Source: Cryptomeria japonica (taxonomy: Eukaryota > Streptophyta > Pinopsida > Cupressales > Cupressaceae). Taken from it: DNA of 64,000 nt. Where the stretch lies: assembly GCF_030272615.1 (NCBI RefSeq), contig NC_081415.1, positions 377,471,392-377,535,391 of the forward strand. Direction: 5' to 3'. Below, piece by piece: positions 47,339 through 59,760 of the stretch. The stretch's first letter is position 1. Every line of letters starts with the position of its first letter. The notes beneath the pieces were generated by a model that was given only the letters and a program-made list of their open reading frames with translations, was not told the DNA's origin and ran no database searches. The translations under genes were made by a program, and so were the position numbers.

Positions 47339-50300
47339 TGTTGTGACGTTTTCACACATCGCCCCATTGCAAATGGGGACCCCTACTTTTCGCTTTCTAG
47401 GATTAGTCCTCTTAGCTTAGTTCTAGGTTAGTGTTGAGTCTTTCGCTATGAACCTTTGCATTGAAGAGGTATAGTGGGTCAAGAGGTCAAAAGTTGATCA
47501 AGTTTGTCTCTTTAAGATGAACTGAGGTTCGACACTTCCTTTACCCAGCCAAGATTTTATCACTTCCACTTCTCCCAACACTGCCCGTGGGTGCCCAGGC
47601 CCCGATCACTCTCATTTCCATTCCTTGCCTTCGCCATCACCATTCACCCTTCCATCCTTTCATCTCTCTCTTCATTCCATAACCCTCCATCTTGACGGCT
47701 TTCCACTTCCCCTTTCCTACCATCACCATTTCACCCTACCCTTTCCACTTCCATATCCCTTACCTTCTATATCTTTTTATCTTTTATCACCTTCACCTAA
47801 CATATTCATCTACTAACCTCATCCCATTATAACCTACACCCCTCTACCCTTTCATTACCCCCTCATACCTCCCATTACATTTTACTCCCTAACCTTCCCT
47901 AACTCCATCCACTACCTCTTATACCTCCTAACCCGACTCATCTCCTACTTCCATCATTTATATCCCCTATGTCCCCCTTTCCTCCAACATCCCATTTCCC
48001 CTCTTTCTCCACGTAGCAGCTTCCCTTACCACTTCCCTCACATTCCTCTCATCACCTTTTTGGGCGCCACTTTAAACTCAAAATGGAGAATTGAATTAAC
48101 TTTTTATTGAAGACTCTTGTTGGGACCCACCAACCACTGGTTTGGGGAATTTAAATGTTTTTTTTGTCTTTGATATTAAATGGGCCCCACCAGAATTTTT
48201 GGAATGAGAGAAAAGTTCTTTTTTTTTAATAGAAATTTTTGAAAGGGAGAGCATCCACCTCACTCTACCCTTCCACCTTATTCCCCCGTGGCACTTCCTT
48301 ACAACATCACCCCATCCTCTTTGCCACCACATCCTCTTTGTTGTTACACCTTTCATCCCTTCTCACATTCATGGCATGTTTTGGACTTCACTAAGATTCA
48401 ACGATAAAAAATAAAAAGCAATTCACTTCAAAGTTGATTCAAAACTTCTAGGTTTGTACCTACAGATCCACCTTGAAGGGAGATATTAATCATTGATTGG
48501 CTCCAAAGGAGAGAAGATCTTCAAGCAAAAATGAGGTGAATTATAAGGGATAAGCTGTGTAAAAAGAAATTCAAGCAGGCTGGTTCCTAATCATGGGAGA
48601 ATTTATCAGCTATTCAGGAAGAGATCAGGCCTCATTCACTCTTGGTTTAAATGCAATTTCCAGTGGATTAATTTCTCTGAGTTTAGACCACAATCAGATC
48701 TAAGTATTATTTCATACTCAGAAATATGATTAATGTACATGATAATTAATTCAAGTTTTGTGTCTTTGCAGGTATGGTTGTAAACAAATAATGGAGCACG
48801 AGGAATATAGGATGATGATAAACCAAGAATGGGGAATCCTCCACATAAGGGAAGAGATCTGATCTGTGCATCTCCACATGAAGAATGCACTCAGATAGAA
48901 TTAATCTTGCAAATACAGAAAGTCCTAAAATCAGACCAAAGCTTATGAAAATCCGGCCTGATTCAATTGTGCAAGCAAGTGAATTTGATTGATCAATCAT
49001 CAGCTACAAAAAAACCTCTGATGGCCAATTCAGTGAGGAAGGTTTTGACAACGAAAGATGAAGTTTTGACTGATGTAATGACTGATTTGCCTTAGGGATT
49101 AAAATTTGATGAACTTAGTTTCTAAATCTGGATGAAGCCTTGGAAAGCAAATGGATTTCAAAGGTCTTCTTGAGGTTAATCTGATATGGATGACTAAGAC
49201 TTAGGATCTGAGTTGATGGAATGAGTTTCGTCAAGTGAAGAAACTGTCCAGTATTCCCAATTTGAAGCGAAATCCCTGCTAAGGCCTTCTTTGAAAGGTT
49301 GATTTGATATTTTTCACATTGGAGTGACAGAGACTTGTTTGAACGAGTTATTGATCATGAACAATGAGGAATTTGAGCTAGGGCATCAAAGTCGCTCCTG
49401 ACCCTTCCAAAGGTATAGGAGCGAGTTTGCTTCTAACACCTTCTTGCTCCTTACTTGGATCCAAACCCACGCTTTTAGGGCTTGATTGAAGGAAATTTGA
49501 GTTATGTGTGCCTTTAGAAGCGAATTCAAACCAAGTTGAATGATGAAGTCTGGAGAATTTGAACAATATTGTCAATTTCGCTCCTGACCCTCCAAAGGTA
49601 CAGGAGCAAATTTTTCTTAGAGCCCTCCATTGCTTCTAAGTTGGACCAAAATCGTTGCTCCTATGGCGTGATGGAAGAGGAAATGATGTATGCATGCCTT
49701 GAAATTGAATTGAAACAAGTTTGAATGGCAAAACATGAGGAATCTGAGCCAAGAAGCAAAATTTCGCTCCTGACCCTTCCAAAGGTACAAGAGTGAAATC
49801 CTTGAAAGGACCTAATTTCTCACTCAAGCAATTGAACAAATCGTATTAGGGAACAAACTGACTTGATCATGATGGAAGAAGGATTCAAAAGCTAAGTTCA
49901 AGGTGAAGTATTGAGGGATGGTGAAGGAATTGAATCAAAAGAAGAATTTCGCTCATGTCCCTCTCTAAGGGTCCAGAGCGAAATCTCTTGGAAGGACCTC
50001 CTATCTCACCTAAAGCACCAAGAGGGTCTTGTTTTAAGCAAAGTTGGGAGTAGATTGACTTGAGCACGATGAGAAGAGAATTTCAAAAATCAAGTCTAAG
50101 GCAAAGTGATAGGAATGAAGCCTGAATTGAGTCAAGAGGAAGAAATTCGCTCATGTACCTTCCAAAGGTACAGGAGCAAAATCTCTCAAGGAAGAATGTT
50201 TTGTTAATCAAGATATCAAGACAAGCCTTCTTGAAGGTAATTTAAGTCTTTGTTGCAGCATGAGCATTCTAATGATAATGAAAATTGAGTATGTGAGTGA

Positions 50301-52495
50301 GAAAACTAAGATCAGCCCTTAGTTCGCTCAGGAGCGAAATGCATTGAGGATGAGTAATATGCTAATGATAGTGTGTTGTAAGTCTTCTTCATGGTGGTTT
50401 CAAGTGTTCAAGCATCCTAAACTTCATGCAGATCGTGAGAACTAAGCTTGCCTTCATCAAATATTGATGAAAATTTGACTTATATCCTAGCTCGCTCATG
50501 TCCCTCTCTAAGGTACCAAGGCGAAATTCTATTAAAGGCAATTGCATTATGGTAAAAAACCGAAAAGATCAAGAGAAGACTAAGTGCAAGTCAACCAAGA
50601 AACATTTGATGCATTAATAAACCAATCTCACTTTGGCGGTAAAAGCAAATTCGAATTTTTAAAGAGAAGTCGGCCAACTAAAGGGAAATATAATTTATTT
50701 ATTCATCCAAACAATGTCAACTTTCATCAAAGAAGTGCATTCTCCCATAAAGGTGCTTATATAAGGGAGGTTGATTCTTAAATTATTCATCATTCATTTC
50801 AAACATTCTTCTTCAAAGAGCGAAATCCTTCAGCAGTTAAGAAGCAAATTCCAGATTTGTCAACAATCTTCACAAGCCGAATTCAACAAGAGCGAATTTG
50901 AGGAGCAACTGAATTCATCAAGGCGAATTTCAAAAGCAGATTTCATTAGACAGATTGGTGATTGAGGAGGCAAATTTCAAAGGCAAATTTCAGGTCTTAT
51001 TGAGATCAGTCACTTTAAGGCGCAAAGTACATCCTAACAACAGCAAAATTCAATAAAGGGAGGACTGAATTCATCATAGCAAGAGCAAATTTGCTCAAGC
51101 AAAGGACAATCTCCCCTAAACCTGCACCTATCAGACATGCAAATCACATAAAATCAGAGATTCACGAAAAGAAAGAAATCAGAAAGACCAAGTTGGAGGA
51201 TCTTAGGAAGAATATTTCAATATCAAGGTCAAAGGAAGACCTCTTCAAGAGGATCTCATAGGCAAACACAAGAGAGCCAAGGAAGGGTACATCGTTCATC
51301 AAGTATATCAAGGACGATGGAGGATCGACAAAATTCATCACAAAGGAAGTACCAGACAAGGTGGCATCCCAGTCACTGTTCCTCCAGTCAGATAGGTCGA
51401 CATCAGCATGTCCAGATTCAATGTACCTGACTCATCAGTGATGACACAAACTTCGAGGCACCTACCCTTGCTTCCTATTGGTCCTCACCCTTGGAATGTA
51501 ATTTTCTAATTGGCTAATGAAGTTTGTTGTAAGAAACCCTAATTAGGGTTTCTATCTTGTAATCCTAGCCATTGATTCTAAATCAATCAGAGCCGTCTAT
51601 TTGTAAAGGGTTTCTCTAAATAAGCCCTGGCTCCTCATTTGTAAAGGCTAATAGTTAGTCAGTAGTTAAAAGGTGAATAGTTAGCTAATAGTGAATAGTC
51701 AGTTGATAGAATAGCAATTAGAGTAGAATTGAAAGAGAAGGCAAAGATTGTTGCCAAGATGTTGTTGTAAAAGACTTGTAAGCTTCATTGAAGAAATGGT
51801 GAAATCTATGGGCCGATTCAACAATTTGCATGGTCTCAATACTTCTCAGATTTGATTTCATGTTATTAGATGAGTGGAAGAAATGTGTTTGATTGATGGT
51901 GAAATTCGTATATCCATACTACTAGCAGTTTGTTGATTACAGACTTGCCTTGTGTAGTCAACTGGAATTGTTCAGCTTAAGCTTAACTTCAATTGTCGCT
52001 TCTTCACTGATATGCATCAGCCTGATGGTGTCTATGCCTGTAGCGATGATCTGAACATCATAAAGCTTTTCCTCCGAAGATCGCACTAACCTTGTGGAGA
52101 TGGTCCTGGGATGTCAAAACAAGACTTAGTTAGAATTTCATCAAAGGTTATTCATTGCTCCTACATTCTTAGTGTTAGAATTAGATCCTTTCCTCGCCCT
52201 AATCCTTTTTCTTTTTTTCAAAATCTAGACTAGTGAAATCCTGTGTTCCAGTAACATTCAAAGCAAATCAGACGTTCAGTCATCAAGTGTAAGTCCCCAT
52301 GTGATTCCAGCAAAATCACATCATACCACAGAGAGCTTATCCACGAGTAGAGAACCTACATACAAGAACCTTGGAGTTGCCTCAACTGATCCTTCGGCGA
52401 GGTCTTCAGCAGTCGGGAAACTTTGTTCAAGAGAGGATAGGGTACCTTTAGGTATTTTATTCTGTGTTTGGTCGTGTACAAAAGACACGTCAACA
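47339..52495 (+). mobile_element. Solo LTR of family F, 5,157 bp (TSD GGTTG)
   Basis: Starts TGTTGTGACGTTTTC and ends ACACGTCAACA, with GGTTG at 47334-47338 and 52496-52500. Its ends match the F2 LTRs (37540 and 34935). The C- and T-rich left part (47540-48060) has no gene; the middle holds the 185-bp tandem array; the right part includes aaccctaattagggttt and TATA-like DNA. An LTR this long without internal region implies LTR-LTR recombination of a very large element. Confidence 0.85.
49375..50535. repeat. 185-bp tandem repeats, each with a hairpin (seven units)
   Basis: Hairpins at about 49390, 49577, 49763, 49948, 50144, 50333 and 50491, spaced 167-198 bp. The arms are TTCGCTCCTG and CAGGAGCGAA with an inner CCTT/AAGG step; TCGCTCCT/AGGAGCGA is perfect at 49392-49424 and TTTCGCTC/GAGCGAAA at 49948-49983. 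The sequence between hairpins is also repeated, with more divergence (aagaagcaaaa, ttgaatcaag). One unit (50333-50348) has lost its loop. Confidence 0.88.
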
Positions 52496-52517
52496 GGTTG
52501 CAATTCAACCTAACCAG

Positions 52518-53087
52518 TTATTGGTTCACAATGTTTGAAGACACTGCTAACCAAATCATGTGTCTGAACACTGAAGTAGTGATCTGTTCTTGCCACAAAA
52601 CAACCAACAATATAGATAAAAGGGGTTGGGAAACAGTATCACATTCATTAATGATCAATGACATAATGGTTTGCATGGCCGCAATGATATTCTCTTCAGG
52701 ATGTATCCTGATGGAAGCTAACAACTAGTGAAACATTTGCCAAATCAAAGCATCCAGTTCCAAGTCTAACATAATGTTCCCTAATCTAAGTTTAGCAAAT
52801 GAATCGAGTACAGTAACTCTCCTAGAAAAGTGAGAATCTGAGACATCATCCAAATTTTTGAAGCTACCCCACCAACATCTAGAATATCTCCTTCAGTTTG
52901 CCATCCTGGTAAGGACCCTTAGGAGCTGTAATTCTCATAATTTCATTGAGACAAGAGGTGGTAACCAATCTCACTTCTTTATCCCTGCTTCTCAATAACT
53001 TATGCTTACCCAAAGCAATCATCACTGGAACCATGGCTTCTCGTAGTACCTAAGATGGTGATTGATACACCATGTGCAAGCAATCCA
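52518..53087 (-). pseudogene. PDS5-like cohesin cofactor fragment, second part
   Basis: On the minus strand from 53087: CLHMVYQSPS, stop, VLREAMVPVMIALGKHKLLR, SRDKEVRLVTTSCLNEIMRI, TAPKGPYQDGKLKEIF, then two stops and a frame change, NLDDVSDSHFSRRVTVLDSF, AKLRLGNIMLDLELDALI, a stop, then IHPEENIIAAMQTIMSLI and further helices to a stop at 52518. This is the order and pattern of the N-terminal HEAT repeats of plant PDS5 (SCEITRITAPxAPY, RRV-ILE, V/IMLDLECD, PENxxxxMxTIM), a regulator of sister-chromatid cohesion. Several stops show it is not functional. About 190 codons continue without an intron, which favours a copied mRNA. Confidence 0.8.
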
Positions 53088-53563
53088 TGTGATAACCCCT
53101 AAGGTATCACATAATGTCAATATATTTATAGATTAATTAAATAAGTTCCAAATAAATAAATGATTAAACTAATAAAATATATCTAAACATATAGTAAATG
53201 TCAATCAAATATCTAATATATTTGAATATGACAAAAGAGAAATATTTAATATTTAATAAATCTTTTACCAAAAAAATAATAATAATAAACAAAGCAAATA
53301 TTAATAAATACACAAACAAACATTTAATTGCCCCCCCCCCCCGATTACCTCCGCACAAGAGGTGCGACGGTAATCACAGCCTAAGTTGTGATCACTGCCG
53401 CACCCCTCCATGCGGAAGGGCACCGTGAAGGGGTACAACCCCTTACGGGATGCTAATAAATACGGGGAAAGGAAAAAGGCAAGGGGGAGAGCAACCGGGT
53501 GGAAGGAAGGAGACATTGGCTGCACACAAACAGGTACGTGTAATGTGTTTCACATAATATTAA

Positions 53564-54335
53564 TTGTCATGTCTAATTAAATAAATATTTTATTTATTTA
53601 ATTATCTAAGCCTAATTCTTCTATTAATTAAACAAATCTTTATTTATTTAATTAATTAATTTATCCTTTTCTAGCCTTATTTCTTATTTAAATAAATACA
53701 TTTATTTATTTAAATTATCATTTTCTTAAATTAAATAAATATTTTATTTATTTAATTATCCCACTTCTTCTATTAATTAAATAAATCTTTATTTATTTAA
53801 TTAATTCATTAACCTTTTCTACCCATGACACATGTCATTCATCTCTTAATTCCTACACTACGTACCCCTTTCATTATTTTATTATTTCCTCTACCAACCC
53901 TTTAATCATAGCTGACCTCTTTTTACACCTCTCAATCTTATCCCTCCATTTCATAGTGTCTTCTATATAAGGAGATGCTTCCTTCATTATCAACACTACC
54001 TGGCTAATTCAATTATGCACTTGACTACACTACGCTTTGCACCTTCATATGCGATCCTACTTGCAACCACATTCCGTTCTTTGTTGAGCTCTTGTGCACA
54101 TAAAATCTGAGAGCAAATATATCAAGCAAGATCAATGGAGATAGGAAGAATGGAGATTCAAACCCTATTGGACATGTGATGGTATAATCTTTGTGATTTC
54201 ATTTGATTTGCATTGTCTTAGGTAATCTTCATATGTTATGGTGGATCTTTGTTGTTGTTAGGCTAGGGTTTTTGTGGTTGAATTCATTTAGTCTTTCAAT
54301 ATTGTCATTGTTGTTATCCATTTTCACCGTATACA
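53564..54335 (+). other. LTR segment unique to the 5' LTR of K
   Basis: Contains two copies of an AT-rich block (about 53575-53670 and 53740-53835; ttaaataaatattttattta and tcttctattaattaa) and then the likely promoter. The 3' LTR has an unrelated 99-bp sequence (60253-60351) at this place. Confidence 0.88.
53964..54005 (+). promoter_or_regulatory. Probable core promoter of chromovirus K
   Basis: TATATAA at 53964-53970 followed by ggagatgcttcc; transcription would be expected about 30 bp downstream. The 3' LTR lacks this sequence. Confidence 0.55.
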
Positions 54336-54757
54336 ATGTGAATATCAAGAACGTAGGTAATTAGCATGTTAATATTATTTACTTCGTTAATGAATGCAAT
54401 ATACAGTTTAACACATTAGGGAATGAACATATTTGATTAATGAAATTAATAACAATATGTGATAGTTAGGCATATTTAAATATATGTTAACAAATACATA
54501 TTAAGGAATGTGTTAATAATGTGAATTAAGAAATGGAAATAATAATTAAGTTGTCAAATGCAATATAAATATGATTAAATAATGAAGGCCATAGGGGGGG
54601 ACTCCCTTAAGCCTAATGGAGGGATACGCGAATCCCTGGTTGGCAGTATATAAATAAATATATATATATATACTGATGATCTATATGCATATATGAATGG
54701 CTTGGTTGACATGTTCATCCAAGAAGAGATGGATCTGGCCAGTCCCCTCTAATGGAC

Positions 54758-55015
54758 CTGGGTGATGAGGAACATCACCCAAGGCAAGGAATTGACTTAT
54801 GGTCTGCCTTGGATGGCTTGGGTGTAAGAAATTACACTCAAGACAGGGATCGAATTAACCTTCGATTTCCTGGATGGCTTGAGTGTAATAAGACAGGAAT
54901 CAAATTAAAACCTTGGTTCCTGGATGGCTTGGATGTAAGAAATTACATCCAAGACAGGAATCGAATTCACCTTCGTTTTCCTGGATGGCTTGGGACCAAG
55001 AGTGGTTCCAAGAAG
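54758..55015. repeat. Hairpin array in 5' LTR of K
   Basis: Stems: CTGGGTGATG/CATCACCCA (54759-54781), CTTGGGTGTAA/TTACACTCAAG with GAAA loop (about 54818), CTTGGATGTAA/TTACATCCAAG with GAAA loop (54928-54953), and CTTGGGACC/GGTTCCAAG near 54987-55010. The same set occurs in the 3' LTR at 60759-61012. Confidence 0.85.
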
Positions 55016-55210
55016 GCGAGCCTCACAGCCGCCTAAGGACATACTTTGTATGGCATCGTATCCTTTTTATAGATAAGAATTGTGATTAATGTTAATTAAG
55101 TAATCTTAAAATTAAATTGCAAGACGATTTAGTGACAAATTGGTGTATATGTTGTATTCTAACGATTTGTTTTGCAGGACAGTGATTCCTAACTAGTAGG
55201 GACATTACAG

Positions 55211-55222
55211 TGGTATCAGAGC
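55211..55222 (+). other. Primer-binding site of chromovirus K
   Basis: TGGTATCAGAGC, complementary to the 3' end of plant initiator tRNA-Met, one base after the LTR. Confidence 0.93.
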
Positions 55223-55294
55223 ATAATCCTGCCAACTTGTGGGAGGGATTCTTAGTTGATGATCACATATTAGAGGAAGAAAGGCGCAAAAGCA

Positions 55295-58200
55295 ATGGCC
55301 GATCAATTAGCCAAACAACTTCAGGCCTTCATGGAGCAAACCAATGAGAAATTCGAAAGGATGAGCCATTTAATCATCCAAAGTACAAACAGCAACAATA
55401 GAGATATGACAAACCCTAGGAGAGAGACACACTCTAATCACGCCGATAACGAACGATCTCCTCAAAGTTCTAGACAAACAATTCCCGAATTTCTACTTAG
55501 AGAGGAACGTGCGGGAGAGGAAGAGGAACCAGCCACACTTGGGGTAGAGGAAATTCCCCAAATTTATGCTAGATTAGAGCCGGAAGTTCAAAGAGTAGTT
55601 TCCTTCAGAGACTTCTGCGAATCCAAGGCTAACGAGGGTAGAAGAAGGAAGCCTATGGGTAATGACCTCAAAGCTAAAATCAACAAAATGTCCTTACCAT
55701 GCTTTGATGGGTCAAGGAAAGACATCGCCCAAGCTTGGGTACAAAAACTAGACACATACCTCTCATACAGTCCCATGACCAAAGGAGATGCTATAAAATT
55801 TGCCATACTACATTTAACAGGAGCAGCCCATAATTGGTGGCACAACGGTCTCATTACCCTAGAACACAAAAATGTCTCCACCTACAATGAATTTACCCAG
55901 AAGCTCATCAGCTGGTTCGACCAGAAAGACTCCGAGTGGTACTTCCAAGAATTAACACACCTTAAGCAATTAGGGAGCATTGAAGACTATATAGACCAAT
56001 TCCAAAAATTTTCAGCAATGGTCCCCGATCTATCTCAGAGAAGGCTTACCTACATGTTTTTAGAAGGCTTGAAAGACTCTATTAGAAATTTTGTAAAACC
56101 CTTGGAACCACAAAATTTAGGGGAGGCCATTAAAAAAACTAGGATGGTCGAACTTAGTGCTCCCAAGAGTACCTCAGCCAAAAAACCACATAGGAATGAG
56201 GGATTCCAGAAGGACCGACGAGAGAGGCCCTGCCGCTTCTGCAAGAAACCTTGGAGTATGAATCACCAATGTAAGGAGAAAGAGGAACTTAAGGAGAAAG
56301 GGTTATGTTTCAAATGTAAGACTCCATGGGGGAGAGGCCATGAATGTAAAAAGGGACAAATAAATAACACAAAAGAAATACGGGACGAGGAAAGACCTTA
56401 TAAAAGGGCCAGATTTGAGAACAACGAACCAAGTACCTTGGCTGTCATCACCCAAGGGAGTGAGAATAGATGCTTCAAACTTAAAGGAACTATCAAAGGA
56501 CAGAAAGTAATCGCATTAGTTGACATAGGACCCTCACATGACTTCATTAGTAAACACTTAGCGGCAAAAAGAAGGTTGAAAATGCAAGAGTTTGAAGGGT
56601 TTGAAGTGATCATGGGCAACGGAGTCATAGATAGATGCACCAAAATTATACCTCAATTGGAAGTCACCCTTGGAGGACATACCATTACAAGGAACTTCTT
56701 TGTGGTGAACCTAGAGAATGACATCATTTTGGGAATGCCATGGATAAACTCGTTGGGACGATTTACCATGGACAATCCCAATTGGGAGATATGCTTCCAA
56801 CATGAAGGGAGAGAGATAACATTAAAGGGAATTCCCGACGGCTCTCCAAAGATAGTATCATGCAATAAAATGGAGAAAATCCTTAGACATGATCAAGGAG
56901 AGTGGGTCGCCCAATGTATGGTCTTGGATAAATCTCCAACTGAAGGCCAAATCATTCAAAATGATATACAATCCATCCTTAAAAGACACAAAAAAGTCTT
57001 CGAAGACATTCCTCCTAGTTTACCCCCAAAAAGGGGATTTGAACATTCCATTGAACTAGAAGGAGCAAAACCAGTCATTACCACTCCTTACCGCCAACCC
57101 CACAAATTCAAAGAAGAAATTGAAAAAACCATAAAAGAATTATTAGAAATGGGACACATCCAGCCAAGCAGCAGCCCGTTCGCTTCATCAGTAGTATTGG
57201 TCAAGAAGAAAGATGGGACGATGAGAATGTGCATAGATTACCGGGCCCTGAATAAAAAGACTATAAAGAACAGATACCCTATCCCAAGAATCGATGAACT
57301 AATGGATGAACTCCACGGAGCAAAATACTTCTCTAAAATCGATCTAAGGTCGGGATATCATCAGATTAGAATGAGAGAGGGGGATGTACCCAAAACAGCA
57401 TTCAGATGTCACTATGGACATTTCAAGTTTTTGGTTCTACCATTCGGCCTCACTAATGCCCCAGCCACCTTTCAGTCATGCATGAATCATACATTCAGGC
57501 AACAATTACAGAAGTCCCTTCTAATATTCTTCAATGATATACTCATTTACAGCAAGACATGGGAAGAACATCTCCTGCACATTGAGGAGGTATTGAATAT
57601 CCTTGAATCTGAATCCTTATATGCTAAAGCTTCCAAGTGCGAATTTGGGATGAGGGAAATCATCTATCTAGGACACAAAATTAGTGAGGCAGGAGTAAGT
57701 GTGGATGAGGAAAAAATCAAGGCCATCAAGGAATGGCCTACCTCTAGAACATTAACACAACTAAGAGGGTTTGTGGGACTATGTAGCTACTATAGACATT
57801 TTGTAAAAGGATTTTCCAAAATAGCAGCACCCCTCTCCGACCTAACCAAGAAAGGAGCCTTCACATGGAATGACCATGCCCAACAGGCCTTTGAACAATT
57901 GAAAATAACCATGAGCTCGTGCCCAGTATTAGCCATTCCTGACTTCTCTATACCTTTTGAACTACAATGAGATGCATCGGGGGAGGGAATTGGGGTAGTC
58001 CTCATGCAAAAGAAACACCCCCTAGCCTTTGAGAGCCGTAAACTTACCCAAGCAGAAAGACTCTATTCCATCTATGATAAAGAAATGCCAGCCATAATGC
58101 ATGCCTTGGCCAAATTTCGCCAATACCTCGTCTGTGGGAAGTTTGGTGTGAAAACCGATCATAACAGTCTACGCTTCTTCTTGAGCCAAAGGGACCTAAA

Positions 58201-59749
58201 TGATAAGCAACAAAAATGGGTGAGCAAAATACAAGCCTATGACTTTGATATAGAATATGTAAAAGGGGTGAATAACAAGGCAGCAGATGCATTATCCCGA
58301 AGGGCACACCTCAATGCCCTTACCAACATCTCGAAGGACTGGAAGGAGGAAATCTTAAAGGAATATAACCAAGATCCACAAACCAAGGAAATCTTGGAGG
58401 GAAACCTTCCCAATGAAGACTTTAAAGTTAGGGGAGGCCTCATCTTGTACAAAGGAAGGGTATATTTGACCCCTCAAACCAAATTCAAGCACAAGCTCCT
58501 AAAAGAATTCCACGATAACCCCCTGGTAGGACATCAAGGGTATTATAAAACCTATAAACACATAAGAGAAAAGTATGCATGGAAAGACCAAAAAAGAGAT
58601 GTCCAGACATACGTACAAGAGTGTCTAACTTGTCAAAGAAATAAAATCGAACTCACGTACCTAGCTGGATTGCTTCAACCATTACCTATTCCCAATCAGA
58701 AGTGGGAGAGCATTTCGATGGACTTCATAATAGGGTTACCAAAAACACAAGGGAAAGACAACATTTTTGTGGTGGTAGACAGACTCACGAAGTATGCCCA
58801 TTTCCTAGCAGTCTCCACTGAATACAAAGCCTATCAAATAGCCGATTTGTTCTTCAGGGAAATTTTCAGACTCCATGGACTCCCTCTGAATATTGTTAGC
58901 GACAGAGATAGCAAGTTTATTAGCCAATTTTGGCAGGAACTCTTCAGAATGGCAGGAACAGTCTTGACCCCTAGTACGAGTTACCATCTCCAAACAGATG
59001 GGCAAACCGAAATAGTGAACAAATGGATAGAAGGCTACCTAAGGAATTATGTTACAGGGCAACAAGCGGCATGGGTAAAATGGTTGCACCTAGGAGAACA
59101 TTGTTACAACACGACACACCACATGTCAATCGGGATGAGTCCCTTCCAAGCCTTGTATGGCTATGAGGCCACAAGCTTTGGAGAACTAATAAACCAGGAA
59201 AGTAAAGTACCAAGAGCACAAGATTTTGTTCAATAAAGTAAGGATATCATGAAGACCTTGAAAGAGAATCTACAAGAAGCCCAAAATCAACAAAAGATCT
59301 ATGCAGACAGAAAGCGTACAGAAAGGACGTTTGAGGTCGGAGATCTAGTGTTTTTAAGACTACAACCATACAAGCAATCTTCCCTCAAGAAGAATGGGGC
59401 TGAAAAATTAAAACCCCGATTCTACGGACCCTATAAAGTAACTCGAAGGATTGGGGAAGTAGCTTATGAAATAGAACTGCCCAAAGACAGTAAAATACAT
59501 AATGTGTTCCACATCTCCTGCCTCAAAAAGGTTCTCGGACAACACTTGACTCCGTGCAGTGAACTACCACCCTTAGATGATGAAGGGAAACTCACCTTGT
59601 ACCCTGAGGTCATTCTAGATACACGGAAGAAGGCACTAAGGAACCGGACCATTACCGAACACCTGATTAAATGGAAGAATCTTCCCCATTAGGATGCCAC
59701 TTGGGAAAAAGAGGAAGATCTAAAGATGCTTGAGGACAAGCAAAATTGA
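55295..59749 (+). pseudogene. Chromovirus K gag-pol polyprotein with three in-frame stops
   Basis: One frame of 1,484 codons from ATG 55295 to TGA 59747, with no frameshift but stops at codons 892 (TGA 57968), 1314 (TAA 59234) and 1466 (TAG 59690). Gag: capsid residues about 140-260 (AQAWVQKLDTYLSYSPMTKG) and two zinc knuckles at 313-352 (CRFC, CFKC). Protease: LVDIGPSHDFIS with D410; the residue after it is Ile, where Ser or Thr is usual. Reverse transcriptase: KIDLRSGYHQIRM with D683, then FFNDILIYS, where N747 occupies the place of the first Asp of the catalytic pair. RNase H starts at about 893 (DASGEGIGVVL). Integrase: zinc-binding HHCC about 1080-1125, catalytic D1143, D1203, E1239 with D-x35-E. 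The C-terminus (VILDTRKKALRNR to the end) is a chromodomain split by the last stop. Confidence 0.95.
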
Positions 59750-59760
59750 GACGGAGGGAC
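59750..59760 (+). other. Polypurine tract of chromovirus K
   Basis: GACGGAGGGAC immediately before the 3' LTR, directly after the polyprotein stop. Confidence 0.85.

Larger units (their letters stand above)
53088..55209 (+). repeat. 5' LTR of chromovirus K (2,122 bp)
   Basis: TGTGATAACCCC to GGGACATTACA. It shares 53088-53563 and 54336-55209 with the 3' LTR, but has a private 772-bp segment (53564-54335) holding a duplicated AT-rich block and a TATA box, in place of 99 bp in the other LTR. Confidence 0.92.

Noticed and set aside
49375..50535. CRISPR-like array of regularly spaced palindromic repeats
   Set aside because: The repeats are imperfect, the intervals are long and themselves repeated, and the setting is a plant LTR. 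No cas-like gene is present.
34130..51550. Telomere-like AATTAGGGTTT words near 34133 and 51540
   Set aside because: Single copies at homologous positions in the F LTRs; not a telomere array.
55588..55881. Minus-strand frames inside chromovirus K
   Set aside because: They are shadows of the polyprotein reading frame.
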